The position numbers were made by a program, and so were the translations under genes. Positions 44,406-52,812 of a DNA stretch of 64,000 nucleotides are shown piece after piece. Within the stretch, counting starts at the first letter, position 1, and every line of letters starts with the position of its first letter. Source of the stretch: Candidatus Zipacnadia bacterium (lineage in GTDB: Bacteria; Armatimonadota; Zipacnadia; Zipacnadales; UBA5352); contig JALGSU010000001.1 of NCBI GenBank assembly GCA_029821735.1, positions 186,001 to 250,000 on the forward strand. The letters are read 5' to 3'. A model generated the notes under the pieces. It searched no databases and had not been told where the DNA came from. It saw nothing but the letters and a program-made list of their open reading frames with translations.

Positions 44406-46982
44406 ATGATGATCCGATCGCTCGAGGCGTATGGCGTACCGTCAGTGTTGCTCAAGAGCTGGGAGAGAGACTTGGGCAGCGATCTGCTGCCTGTTCAGGA
44501 GCGGGCGGTGGCGGCAGGAGTGCTCGATGGCCGGAGCGTCGTTGTGTCCTCGCCCACCAGTTCCGGAAAGACCTTCATCGGTGAATTGGCTGCGGCGCAG
44601 GCCGCCCTCAACAGTCGCCGCGTTGTCTACCTCGTCCCCACCAAGGCTCTCGCCGAAGCTAAGTACCGGCAGTTCGCCGATCGCTACGAGCCGCTGGGCT
44701 TGCGTGTGGCCATCGCCACCGGTGATCGCCGCGGTCAGCAGGAGATGATAGCGCGCGGCGAGTTCGACCTGACGGTCGCGGTGCCAGAGAAGATGCGCGC
44801 GCTTCTGCTCGACCATCCTGCCATGGCGCCATGCATCGGGACGGTGATCGCTGACGAGTTGCAGGTGCTCGGAGATGCTCAGCGCGGTCCATGCCTGGAG
44901 CTGCTGCTCGGAGACCTCGTCGCGGAGAGTCCTGGCCTGCAGGTGGTTGGCTTGTCTGCGGTGCTCGGTCGCGTGAGTGAAGTCGCTCGCTGGCTTGGCG
45001 CCGAGATTGTGGAAGACGACCGTCGGCCGATAGAGCTGCGCAAGGGTGTGCTCTCGGACGGCGTCTGGCACTACCGCCGCCACAACTCGGGAGAGGAGGA
45101 GCAGGAGGAGTGGCCCGAAATTGCCCACGGTCCCGAAGACCCGGGCGAGCGTCTGGCACAAGTGGCAGCCTGGCTGGCTGAACGAGATGGTTCTGCGCTC
45201 GTCTTCGTGCCAGACAAGCGCTCGACGGTGCGCCTGGCTCGCGAGATCGCGTGTCGTGGCAAGCTCCCCGCGGCAGAACGCACAGCGCAGCGGTTGGCTT
45301 CACTCGAACCCACTCAGGCGACTGAGTGTCTGCGCGAACTGGCCGCCGCGGGTGTCGCCTTCCACAACGCCGATCTGCAGTTCGATGAGCGCGAGGCCAT
45401 CGAGCGTGGCTTCGCGGAGGGCGATCTCTCAGCGCTGGTGTGCACCTCGACGCTGGCGATGGGCGTCAACCTGCCGGCGCGCAACGTGATCATAGACGTT
45501 CGGCGCTGGCGCGCGAATGCCAGCGGCGGCAGACCGACTCTGGGCGCAATCACTCGCGCGGAGTTCGAGAACATGGCCGGACGCGCGGGGCGGCTGGGCT
45601 ATGAGGAGCGCTTCGGGCGCGCGGTGCTGGTGGCCGATACCGAACTGCGACGCCACATCCTCGCCCAGGCATACCTCGACGGCCATTTCGATGAGCTTTC
45701 CTCCCGGATGGCGGATCGCACTGCGCTCGGGCAGCTCTGCCTGCTCATGGGATCGGGCGCCGCGTGCGAAGGTGAGGGCCTCGCGGGTGCCTGGCTTCGT
45801 ACGCTGGCCGCCAGGCTGTCGCCCGAGCGCGGCGATGGCCTTCCCGATGAGTTGGCCAGGGCTGCGAGTCTCGCCGAGGACGAGGGCTTGGTGGCAGCCG
45901 ATCCGGAGGTGGGGTGGCGTGCCACCAGTCTGGGTGCGCTGTGCGGCGCCAGCGGCTTAACCCCCTCGAGCTTCCGGGCACTGCTCGCCGCTGCCCGCGC
46001 GGGCGGTGGCGAGGCACCGTCAGACCTGGAGGCCCTGGCGGTCGCTGCATTGTGCGAGGAGGCGCAGTCGGTGCCGCTTGGGCGTTTGGATGCCGCCCGA
46101 AGTTTCATCAACGAGATGTCCGCGATCGACTCGCCGGTTGATGACGATCGCCGGCGGCTTGAGCAGATCATGGCGACCGGCCCGGAGGGATCGGCCGTCG
46201 CTCGCGATCGCGCCTTGCGCGCTACTCTGACCGTCCTGCGCTGGCACGGGCGCGAGAGCACTATGGCGATCGAGCGCGATCTCCGTGTGCCCGCCGGACG
46301 GCTGGGAGTCCTCGGCGACACCATCGGCTGGCTGGTGCAACTCCTGGGGCGTATCGGCCGCGAACTTGGCTGGCCCGAGTCCGGCTGGAAGCGGCTCTTG
46401 CGCCTGGGTGAGAGCATCGCTGCCGGGGTGCCTGCCGCTGGTCTGCCGCTGGCGAGACTGCACATCCCTGGCCTCACACGCGGCTACATCCTGGCTTTGC
46501 TGGCTGACGGGATCTGTGACGGACCGAAGCTGGCTGCCGCTGATCCCGGGCTCCTCACCGAACTCCTTGGCCCTGAGCTCGCAGGCCGTGCGCTGCAGGT
46601 CGTGGATGCCGCGCCGAACGTGGCTCCGGTGCCGACCGCAGCCCCCAAGCCACTCCCGGCCGCAGCGCAGTTACTGGTCGTCGATCACACCCGTCCCGAC
46701 CAGATCATGATCGGCGATCATCCGGTGTCGCTGCGACCGGCCGAGTTCAAGCTGCTCACTGTACTGGCCGATCAGCCGGGGCGCTGCGTTTCCTACGAGG
46801 ACATCTATCAGGGGATGTGGGGGGCAGAGCACTTCGTGGAACCCGCTCAGATATACTCGCATCGCTCCCGGCTTGCGAGCAAGCTTGTTGGCCTGTTTCC
46901 CGACGGGCGCGACCTGCTGGTGACCGTGCCCAAGCGCGGGCTCATGCTGGCCCTGACTTCCGAACAGGTGTTGGTACGCTGA
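44406..46982 (+). CDS. Ski2/Hel308-like helicase fused to an OmpR-type winged helix
   Basis: This 858-residue superfamily 2 protein begins with a Q-motif-like region (LLPVQERAV). Motif I is PTSSGKT (Lys55), motif II is DELQ (150-153) where the family has DExH, motif III is LSAVLG, then TSTLAMGVNLPARNVI and motif VI NMAGRAGRLGY. These resemble Ski2/Hel308 helicases that unwind stalled forks or RNA. A helical region (~430-740) follows. The last ~100 residues (about 756-858) are an OmpR/PhoB winged helix: LRPAEFKLLTVLADQPGR, YSHRSRLASKL, LLVTVPKRGLMLAL. Start ATG at 44406 is chosen; TTG at 44397 is an alternative. No partner gene adjoins. A helicase tethered to a sequence-recognition domain is unusual; the fusion is in one uninterrupted frame. 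Confidence 0.83.
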   Translation: MMIRSLEAYGVPSVLLKSWERDLGSDLLPVQERAVAAGVLDGRSVVVSSPTSSGKTFIGELAAAQAALNSRRVVYLVPTKALAEAKYRQFADRYEPLGLRVAIATGDRRGQQEMIARGEFDLTVAVPEKMRALLLDHPAMAPCIGTVIADELQVLGDAQRGPCLELLLGDLVAESPGLQVVGLSAVLGRVSEVARWLGAEIVEDDRRPIELRKGVLSDGVWHYRRHNSGEEEQEEWPEIAHGPEDPGERLAQVAAWLAERDGSALVFVPDKRSTVRLAREIACRGKLPAAERTAQRLASLEPTQATECLRELAAAGVAFHNADLQFDEREAIERGFAEGDLSALVCTSTLAMGVNLPARNVIIDVRRWRANASGGRPTLGAITRAEFENMAGRAGRLGYEERFGRAVLVADTELRRHILAQAYLDGHFDELSSRMADRTALGQLCLLMGSGAACEGEGLAGAWLRTLAARLSPERGDGLPDELARAASLAEDEGLVAADPEVGWRATSLGALCGASGLTPSSFRALLAAARAGGGEAPSDLEALAVAALCEEAQSVPLGRLDAARSFINEMSAIDSPVDDDRRRLEQIMATGPEGSAVARDRALRATLTVLRWHGRESTMAIERDLRVPAGRLGVLGDTIGWLVQLLGRIGRELGWPESGWKRLLRLGESIAAGVPAAGLPLARLHIPGLTRGYILALLADGICDGPKLAAADPGLLTELLGPELAGRALQVVDAAPNVAPVPTAAPKPLPAAAQLLVVDHTRPDQIMIGDHPVSLRPAEFKLLTVLADQPGRCVSYEDIYQGMWGAEHFVEPAQIYSHRSRLASKLVGLFPDGRDLLVTVPKRGLMLALTSEQVLVR

Positions 46983-47018
46983 AGCTTTCCGCTGTCAGAC
47001 CGCGTGTCCGCGGCGCAC

Positions 47019-47050
47019 GGAGGGGGCCCGTCTTCGCGGACGGGGCCTCC
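47019..47050. terminator. Bidirectional hairpin between convergent helicase and methyltransferase genes
   Basis: GGAGGGGGCCCGTC (47019-47032) can pair imperfectly with GACGGGGCCTCC (47039-47050) around a 6-base loop with one bulge. It lies between the helicase stop (46982) and the methyltransferase stop (47054). No T run, so only moderate support. Confidence 0.5.
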
Positions 47051-47053
47051 TCC

Positions 47054-48034
47054 TCATTCGGGCTTCTGGAAGACCATGACATACTGGTGGTGGATGTTGG
47101 AGACGAACGCGTGGGGGATCCCCAGAGGATAGAGGTTCTTGCTGTCCTGGATGAGAATGGTGACGCCCTTGAGGCCCAGCCCCTGTTCCTCGACGACGCG
47201 CGCGATGTCCGCGTGGAAGAGGTAGAACTTCGGGCCGTGGCGGAAGTCTGACACAATCACGCACATGTATCGTTTGGGCGCGAGCGCCCGGCCACACTCG
47301 GCGAACACTTCACCGAGTCGCGCCAGGAACTCCTCGTAGCTCTCGATGTTTCCCATGTCGTCAGCCTGGTCGCTGTAGCTCGTGGGCAAGCCCCTGCCGG
47401 TCCGCTCGGCGGCGGTTTTGTCGCCGCCCTTCTTGTTGAGTATCCGCCAGTAGGGCGGTGAGGTAACGACGAAATCGACGCACCCATCCGGCATCTCCCG
47501 CAGGGCCGCGAGCGCATCGCCACCGAGGACAGTCTGCCCGGTGCCGTCGCCGCACCACGCCTCGGCCTCCATGCATTCAACGTCCGCCGCCGCCAGACGT
47601 TCGATCGCCACCGTTCGCCAACGGTCGATCAGTTCGATTCCCACGCCCACCCGATCTCGCGCATGGCAGGCGATCAGTGTCGAGCCCGTGCCCACGAAAG
47701 GATCCAGCACTCGTTCGCCCGGCTTGGTGAAGAACTCGATGAGCCGCTCGATGTCGGCTTCAGAGAAGGTGGCCGGATGCGTGGCCTTGAGTTCATCTCG
47801 CGGCGGCGCCACCGAGTTCATCACGCTGTCGGTCGGCTGCCCCATCAACTCACAGGCGCGCTCCGGGCCATGCCGATCGGTGAGCCACGCGCCAAATTCG
47901 GCCAGCAACTCATCCGTGATGCCCTCGGGGCGCGGCTGGCCCCCCAACGCTCGCCAGAAGCTTTTGGTCTCGATCAGCCACTCCCGGTTGGTGAGTTCGT
48001 TCAGCTTGTTGCGCGGGTCCGGTTCATTGCTCAT
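47054..48034 (-). CDS. Orphan DNA N4/N6 methyltransferase
   Basis: This 326-residue enzyme methylates DNA adenine or cytosine amino groups. AdoMet-binding motif I is LDPFVGTGSTLIA (110-122) and catalytic motif IV is TSPPYW (191-196). Motif I comes before motif IV, with HPATFSEADIERLIEFF just ahead, the segment that in beta-class enzymes sits near the C-terminus; so this is a permuted order. The target recognition region is likely 197-260. Start is ATG at 48034; the longer frame to 48301 is low-complexity Arg-rich and not real. No restriction endonuclease is nearby, so it may be regulatory. Its sequence specificity cannot be predicted. Confidence 0.85.
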   Translation of the reverse strand: MSNEPDPRNKLNELTNREWLIETKSFWRALGGQPRPEGITDELLAEFGAWLTDRHGPERACELMGQPTDSVMNSVAPPRDELKATHPATFSEADIERLIEFFTKPGERVLDPFVGTGSTLIACHARDRVGVGIELIDRWRTVAIERLAAADVECMEAEAWCGDGTGQTVLGGDALAALREMPDGCVDFVVTSPPYWRILNKKGGDKTAAERTGRGLPTSYSDQADDMGNIESYEEFLARLGEVFAECGRALAPKRYMCVIVSDFRHGPKFYLFHADIARVVEEQGLGLKGVTILIQDSKNLYPLGIPHAFVSNIHHQYVMVFQKPE

Positions 48035-48246
48035 GGGTGGCAGCCGACCTCCACGCCGGGATGGTGTGTTCGGTGTGTATTCAGCGCTCCTCGTCCGATT
48101 ACCTTGTCTGCGTCGAAGGGCACGGCCCCGCTTGCGTCGAAGTCCCCTGCGGGCTGTGACCGGCGCGGCGCATCTGCGTGCCCGGTCTGCGCCCGACTTC
48201 ACTGGCGGCCGGAACGGTTGCCACCGACTCTGCGGGAGGAACGCGA

Positions 48247-49947
48247 ATGGCTCAGGCCTCACCGGCCGGGGACGGTGCCGCCGTTCGGCGCACACGTCCA
48301 TCGCCGGTCATCGCCGTACTGGTGGCGCTGGCGACCGTAGTGCTGGGCGTCTTCTCGAGCGCCGCGCTGGCCGACCTTGAATTTGCCACAGTCAGCTTCG
48401 CTCGGGCTCTGCCGGTCTTCGTGATGGGTGAGGGGCTGATCTACCTCCTCATGCTCGGGGGCGGCGGTGTTGCCGCGCCTGCGCTCTTCACCGCTTGGGC
48501 GATTGGCTTTATCGTGCGTGCGGGGATCGCGATGCTCGCGCAGATGCTCTCGCCCGTCGCCGGTGCCGGCGACCTGTTCGCGGGCTGGCAATTCTACTAC
48601 GCTGCATACTGGCCCGCTGCGGTCGCGAGTGTGTTGCTGGTCGCCTGCGGGCTTCGGCTGATACGACCGGTCATCGCTCGTCGGCGGCGTCTGCGACGTC
48701 CCAAGCGCGCGCCTGCGGCCTCAGGCGAGCCCATCGAGGACTCCGCCGCTCGTCGCGAGCAGCTTCTGGCCGCTTTGACGGACTCGCCCGATGCGCCACC
48801 CGAGAGCACCACTGTCCTCGAGGAGCGTCAGCTTGGCGACTTGGCCGAGCCCGTTGAGGAGGATGAAGAGGAGCCCAGCGACCGCCGCTGGGAGATGATG
48901 CTTCCCCTTCTCGAGGAGGAGGGCGATGCCGACGAACCCGATGAGGAGCCGGCGCCGGCGCCTGAAGCAATCGAGCCCGAGCCGACTGTGCCCGCCGAGC
49001 CCGTCGCACCTCTGATCGAGATCGAGGACGCCGTTGCTGCTGACGATGTTGAAGATAGTAAGTCCAGCGAAGCTTCCGAGCCGGATGAGCCGGCTATTGA
49101 GGACACGGCCAAACTCGATCCGGTGACTGCAGACGATGGGCCGACGACCGCTCAGGTCGGCTCGCTGCAGAGCATGATCGACGTAGTGGCTTCGCGCACG
49201 AGTTCCGAACGTGATCTGGGGATTCGGGTCTGGCGCACCGGTGACCAGCGCACGGTTCTGGCGGCCATCCCCGCTGGGCCGTCGGCGGCGGACGCTTCCG
49301 GATGCGCTGATGCGGTCGTGCGAGGTCACGTGGCAATGTGCCGCTGGTTGGGCGAGTCGCCCACGGTCACGCAGGTGCTGGCGGCGGACGCCGGTGCGTG
49401 CTCTTTGCGCGCGCTCGATGAGGATGGCGGGCTGCTGGTCATGGCGGCAGGCACTGGCGAGGACGCCGCCGAGCGTCTTCCGGGCGTGGTCGCGGAGGTC
49501 GCGGACGCACTCGCCGAGTTGGCCGGGACCATTGAAGCGCCGCTCCCCAATGGCGCCAACGGCGGCGTGACCGTTGAGGCCGATGAGGTGCTGGCTCGCG
49601 CAGTATCGGATGCCGCCGGACTGGGTGGCGCATTGCCGTCGCGCTGGTCGGCCTTCGCGGCCGATAGCGGGCTGCGCGTCGCGATCGCCGCACCCGAAGG
49701 GGCGGACCCCTCGGAACTGGCGGTCGCGCTGGCGGGCGCGGTAGATGCAGCCGCCGACTTCGTGGCTGCACTGCAGTTGGGCGAACTCTCGCACCTGGCG
49801 CTGACCGCTGATGGCGCAATGTTGACCGCCTGCGCTGCGGAACTGGCGGGCGGGCCCGGCGTGCTGGCTGCGCTCACCCCTTCCGGACCGACGCCCGGTC
49901 TGATCGCTGACGAGTTGCGGCGGGTGGCCTCGGAGACTAGCCCATGA
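48247..49947 (+). CDS. Membrane protein with acidic linker and possible roadblock/LC7-like domains
   Basis: This 566-residue protein has four membrane helices in the first ~135 residues, a strongly acidic Pro/Glu-rich linker (~145-300) and a C-terminal region of two similar alpha/beta units (~310-430 and ~440-560) with alternating strand patterns such as TVLAAIPAG, SLRALDEDGGLLVMAAG and LRVAIAAPEGAD. These resemble roadblock/LC7 domains, which regulate small GTPases, but the match is by pattern only. Start ATG at 48247 has GGGAGGAA upstream. It overlaps the next small gene by 4 bases (ATGA). No GTPase gene adjoins. I do not recognise the family. Confidence 0.5.
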   Translation: MAQASPAGDGAAVRRTRPSPVIAVLVALATVVLGVFSSAALADLEFATVSFARALPVFVMGEGLIYLLMLGGGGVAAPALFTAWAIGFIVRAGIAMLAQMLSPVAGAGDLFAGWQFYYAAYWPAAVASVLLVACGLRLIRPVIARRRRLRRPKRAPAASGEPIEDSAARREQLLAALTDSPDAPPESTTVLEERQLGDLAEPVEEDEEEPSDRRWEMMLPLLEEEGDADEPDEEPAPAPEAIEPEPTVPAEPVAPLIEIEDAVAADDVEDSKSSEASEPDEPAIEDTAKLDPVTADDGPTTAQVGSLQSMIDVVASRTSSERDLGIRVWRTGDQRTVLAAIPAGPSAADASGCADAVVRGHVAMCRWLGESPTVTQVLAADAGACSLRALDEDGGLLVMAAGTGEDAAERLPGVVAEVADALAELAGTIEAPLPNGANGGVTVEADEVLARAVSDAAGLGGALPSRWSAFAADSGLRVAIAAPEGADPSELAVALAGAVDAAADFVAALQLGELSHLALTADGAMLTACAAELAGGPGVLAALTPSGPTPGLIADELRRVASETSP

Positions 49948-50123
49948 AGCAGGACGGGCAGGCGAAGAAGCGCGGCTGGCGGGAGCGACTGCGCGCGTGG
50001 TGGTTGCGCAAGAAAGCTCCGGGGCGCTTCCTGTGCGACTCATGCGCGTATGACTGGGGCGACGCCTGCACCCGACCCGAGCGCCCCAACGCCAGGACCT
50101 GCGATGACTACAAGCCGCGCTGA
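49944..50123 (+). CDS. Small 59-residue cysteine protein
   Basis: A short gene coupled by ATGA overlap to the membrane protein before it. It encodes 59 residues: a strongly basic, Trp/Arg-rich N-terminus (KKRGWRERLRAWWLRKK) that could bind membranes or nucleic acid, then four cysteines in C-x2-C (CDSC), CTR and CDD context that may bind zinc. It ends 30 bases before rpe. The tight coupling on both sides supports translation. No family recognised. Confidence 0.65.
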   Translation: MKQDGQAKKRGWRERLRAWWLRKKAPGRFLCDSCAYDWGDACTRPERPNARTCDDYKPR

Positions 50124-50153
50124 ATTCTACGAACGCCCGGAAGGGATGCCGCT

Positions 50154-50810
50154 ATGCTTATCGCACCATCGATGCTTTGCGCCGACTTCAGTTGCCTCGG
50201 CGAGGAGGCCCGTGCTCTCGAGCAAGCCGGCGCGGACTGGCTGCATTGGGACGTGATGGACGGCCACTTCGTCCCCAATCTCACCCATGGTCCCCTCCCG
50301 GTCAAGGCTCTCCGTGAACACTCGGATATGTTCTTCAACGCCCATCTGATGATCTCCCATCCCGTTCAGTACGTGGACGGGTTCATCGAGGCAGGCGCCG
50401 ACCTGATCTGCGCGCACATCGAGGCCGAGGATGACGTCACTGAGTTCCTCGAGCGCGTCCGTGGCGCGGATCGCCAGTCAGGAATCGCCATCAGTCCCGA
50501 CACGCCGCTGGACGATCTTCGGTCTCTGCTGCCGATGCTCGACCTCGTCCTGGTAATGTCGGTCTTCCCCGGATTCGCCGGACAATCGTTCATCGAGGGC
50601 AGCATCGAGCGAGTTGCCGAGGTCCGGGCTTTGTGCGAGGCCGAGGGATGGGGGGCGATGCACGTGCAGATCGACGGCGGGGTAAGCGACCAGAATGCGG
50701 GAGCGCTTGCGGCCGCTGGCGCTGACGTCTTCGTCTCAGGCTCATGGTTTTTCAAGCACTCCGGTGGCTACGCAGGTGCCGTCGCAGCCCTCCGCGCCTG
50801 CGAGGCGTAG
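50154..50810 (+). CDS. rpe: Ribulose-phosphate 3-epimerase
   Basis: Rpe interconverts ribulose-5-phosphate and xylulose-5-phosphate in the pentose phosphate pathway. The 218-residue barrel has the typical APSMLCADFSCLGEE start, DWLHWDVMDGHFVPN with metal-binding residues, FFNAHLMIS, LVLVMSVFPGFAGQ and MHVQIDGGVSDQN with the catalytic aspartate. ATG at 50154 lies 30 bases after the small Cys gene. A terminator follows. Rpe often sits near cell-envelope or translation genes, so the neighbourhood tells little. Confidence 0.93.
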   Translation: MLIAPSMLCADFSCLGEEARALEQAGADWLHWDVMDGHFVPNLTHGPLPVKALREHSDMFFNAHLMISHPVQYVDGFIEAGADLICAHIEAEDDVTEFLERVRGADRQSGIAISPDTPLDDLRSLLPMLDLVLVMSVFPGFAGQSFIEGSIERVAEVRALCEAEGWGAMHVQIDGGVSDQNAGALAAAGADVFVSGSWFFKHSGGYAGAVAALRACEA

Positions 50811-50832
50811 CCGACCCCATCAGCAACACAAC

Positions 50833-50858
50833 GCCCCCGCCGGAAGTCTGGCGGGGGC
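50833..50858. terminator. Bidirectional terminator between rpe and the secreted-protein operon
   Basis: GCCCCCGCC (50833-50841) pairs perfectly with GGCGGGGGC (50850-50858), loop of 8 bases, followed by TGTTCCATTT. It lies between convergent stops at 50810 and 50884. Confidence 0.75.
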
Positions 50859-50883
50859 TGTTCCATTTCTGGCGCGGGCATCG

Positions 50884-52812
50884 TCAGCGTACGAGATAGA
50901 CACGCTCCGCCTGCATCACGACCAGTTCGCCGTCGGTCTGTGCGGGCTCGCCGCTCACTGCCTCGGTCGCGTGCCTGCCCTTGGGTACGCGCACGCGCAT
51001 CTCCTCATATGGCCACCAGACGCCGACCGTGCCATCGGCGGACCCCCACTCGGTGCCGATGCATCGCCACGCGTCATTGCCCGCTCGCAGCAATGTCCGC
51101 TCGTGCATGTAATCTCGCGTTGCGCGGAACGCCATGTTCGCGTACTTGACCCGCTCCATCTGCTGGGGGTGGTCACTTAGGGCGTTCCCGGTGTAGGTGC
51201 GCATACTGAATTGCATGGCCACCAGCGGCGTGGCGTGGTTGGCCAGCATGCGGAAATACCAGTTGGTGTCACTGGGTCTGATGAAGTAGCAGAACTTCCC
51301 CGACCGATAGAACGTGTGGCCGCCAGTGTCAAGATATCCGGTCGGGTAGCCATCGATCCCGGCTGGCCCCTCGCTCTCCAGGTAGATGTTCTCGTAGTCC
51401 ATCTCCTCAAGCAGGACCCTCATCCGCCGGAACGCGGGGACAATGTTGAAGGTCGGATCTTGCGGGTCTGTGTAGTTAATTGCCGACGCCACTGAGCGGA
51501 ATGAGTCAAACCACAATCCACTTACGCCCAACTCCCGGACATGCCGGAAGCCCTCCACCGAGTAGTCGTAGTAGTCGCTGTTGAGGTCCGTCCAAGTCAG
51601 TGCGCCCCCGCCATAGGCGTAGCGATCTCCGTTTTGCTTCTTCGGGAACCAGCTCGGTTGGCTCTCCCAGAATTCCGAGTCGGTGACGAGCTGTCCAGTG
51701 GGCGCCCATGTGTAAACGCCCATGCCCGCCTCCCGCGCCGCGTCGCACAGCCGCTTGAGGCCCTCCTCGCCGCCGCCGTGAGGCGACACCCCCATGCTCA
51801 TGATCGAGAGATTGGGCTTGGGCGGCTCACTGTACGCCCCCGCGTTGTCCCAGATCGAGCCCGGCCAGACGCGCTCGAACCCGAGGTCGGCGATCGCTGG
51901 CAGCATCTCGATCACATCGTCGTAGGTCTCCGTGGTGCCCCCTGGCCTGACGCCCTCTGCTGCGCGGATGCAGAGCCGCCGGGTGGGCTCGGGCGGAATC
52001 GCGAAATGCTCGCGCACCTTTGCGGCGAAGTGGTCCGAGCAAAGCGCGGCCTCGTCAGCGAACTGCAGCCCCTCGAGGTTGGGTTTCCGGCACACCAATA
52101 TCTGCCGCCACGGCGTGCGCGCGGTGTCACCGGCCGCGAAATGTATCTCGTCAACGAACTCCGTAGCACCACGACCGGCGCGCTTCTGCATCTCCGTATA
52201 GATCATTGGTGCGCTCTCGTCGAATTCGTACGCGATCGCCAGCAGGCCGCGGTTGCTGCCCTGGAAATACATGCAGGGGGTGCGCAGGAATTCCGGTCGG
52301 CGGGCTACCTGCAGCGCGTCCCGGCTGCTCAGTCGTTGCGGCGGAGACATGTAGAGCCAGTCTGACCGGCCGCCCAGTTCCCAATGCGTGAGGTCGAATA
52401 CGCGCGTGGCCGTGGTGTCCTCGCATCGCAGTTCATACCGATAGGCAAAGCCATGGTAAGCGCGGCCCGCGATCTCTTCGGAGGCGGGGCGCAGTAGCAG
52501 GCGCAGCTCATCGGTCGCGTCGCCCTCGGTCGCGGCGAGGCTGATGGTCACGATCGTCCGGTCGCCCTCGCGGATGTCGGTGATGGTGGCCCTCGCGTGA
52601 GTGCGCCCGTTCGCCAGTTCCACGAGTGGGCGCATCGCGGGTCGCGGGGCGCACACGGGCAACAAGCCAATCTTGATGGCGCCCAGACCGAGGTAGTTGC
52701 CCGCCTCGTCGCGCACCAACTCGATGGTCACGTCCTCGCCGATAGCGAGAGTCTCCGCGGTCACTGGCACCAGTGCGATAAGCGCCAAGGACGCGATGGC
52801 CAATGCTCTCAC
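50884..52812 (-). CDS. Secreted TIM-barrel glycoside-hydrolase-like protein
   Basis: This 642-residue protein starts at GTG 52812 with a signal peptide (ALAIASLALIALVPVTAETLA). The N-terminal half is beta-rich (RTIVTISLAATEGD, ELRCEDTTATRVFDL). The C-terminal half looks like a TIM barrel with an AGMGVYTWAPTGQ strand, SGLWFDSFRS and YENIYLESEGPAG, where the Asp and Glu at strand ends could be catalytic. This layout, a large beta domain before a barrel, recalls GH31/GH36-type enzymes, but I cannot place it. The start overlaps the preceding gene's stop by 4 bases (GTGA) with AGGGAGG upstream. Much longer in-frame starts are spurious. Confidence 0.6.
   Translation of the reverse strand: MRALAIASLALIALVPVTAETLAIGEDVTIELVRDEAGNYLGLGAIKIGLLPVCAPRPAMRPLVELANGRTHARATITDIREGDRTIVTISLAATEGDATDELRLLLRPASEEIAGRAYHGFAYRYELRCEDTTATRVFDLTHWELGGRSDWLYMSPPQRLSSRDALQVARRPEFLRTPCMYFQGSNRGLLAIAYEFDESAPMIYTEMQKRAGRGATEFVDEIHFAAGDTARTPWRQILVCRKPNLEGLQFADEAALCSDHFAAKVREHFAIPPEPTRRLCIRAAEGVRPGGTTETYDDVIEMLPAIADLGFERVWPGSIWDNAGAYSEPPKPNLSIMSMGVSPHGGGEEGLKRLCDAAREAGMGVYTWAPTGQLVTDSEFWESQPSWFPKKQNGDRYAYGGGALTWTDLNSDYYDYSVEGFRHVRELGVSGLWFDSFRSVASAINYTDPQDPTFNIVPAFRRMRVLLEEMDYENIYLESEGPAGIDGYPTGYLDTGGHTFYRSGKFCYFIRPSDTNWYFRMLANHATPLVAMQFSMRTYTGNALSDHPQQMERVKYANMAFRATRDYMHERTLLRAGNDAWRCIGTEWGSADGTVGVWWPYEEMRVRVPKGRHATEAVSGEPAQTDGELVVMQAERVYLVR

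Noticed and set aside
48109..48142. Two copies of TGCGTCGAAG in the divergent region before the membrane protein
   Set aside because: Two 10-base copies are too few and too short to call a regulatory repeat.
48035..48301. Upstream extension of the methyltransferase
   Set aside because: The added residues are Arg/Pro-rich; the ATG at 48034 begins the family-like sequence.
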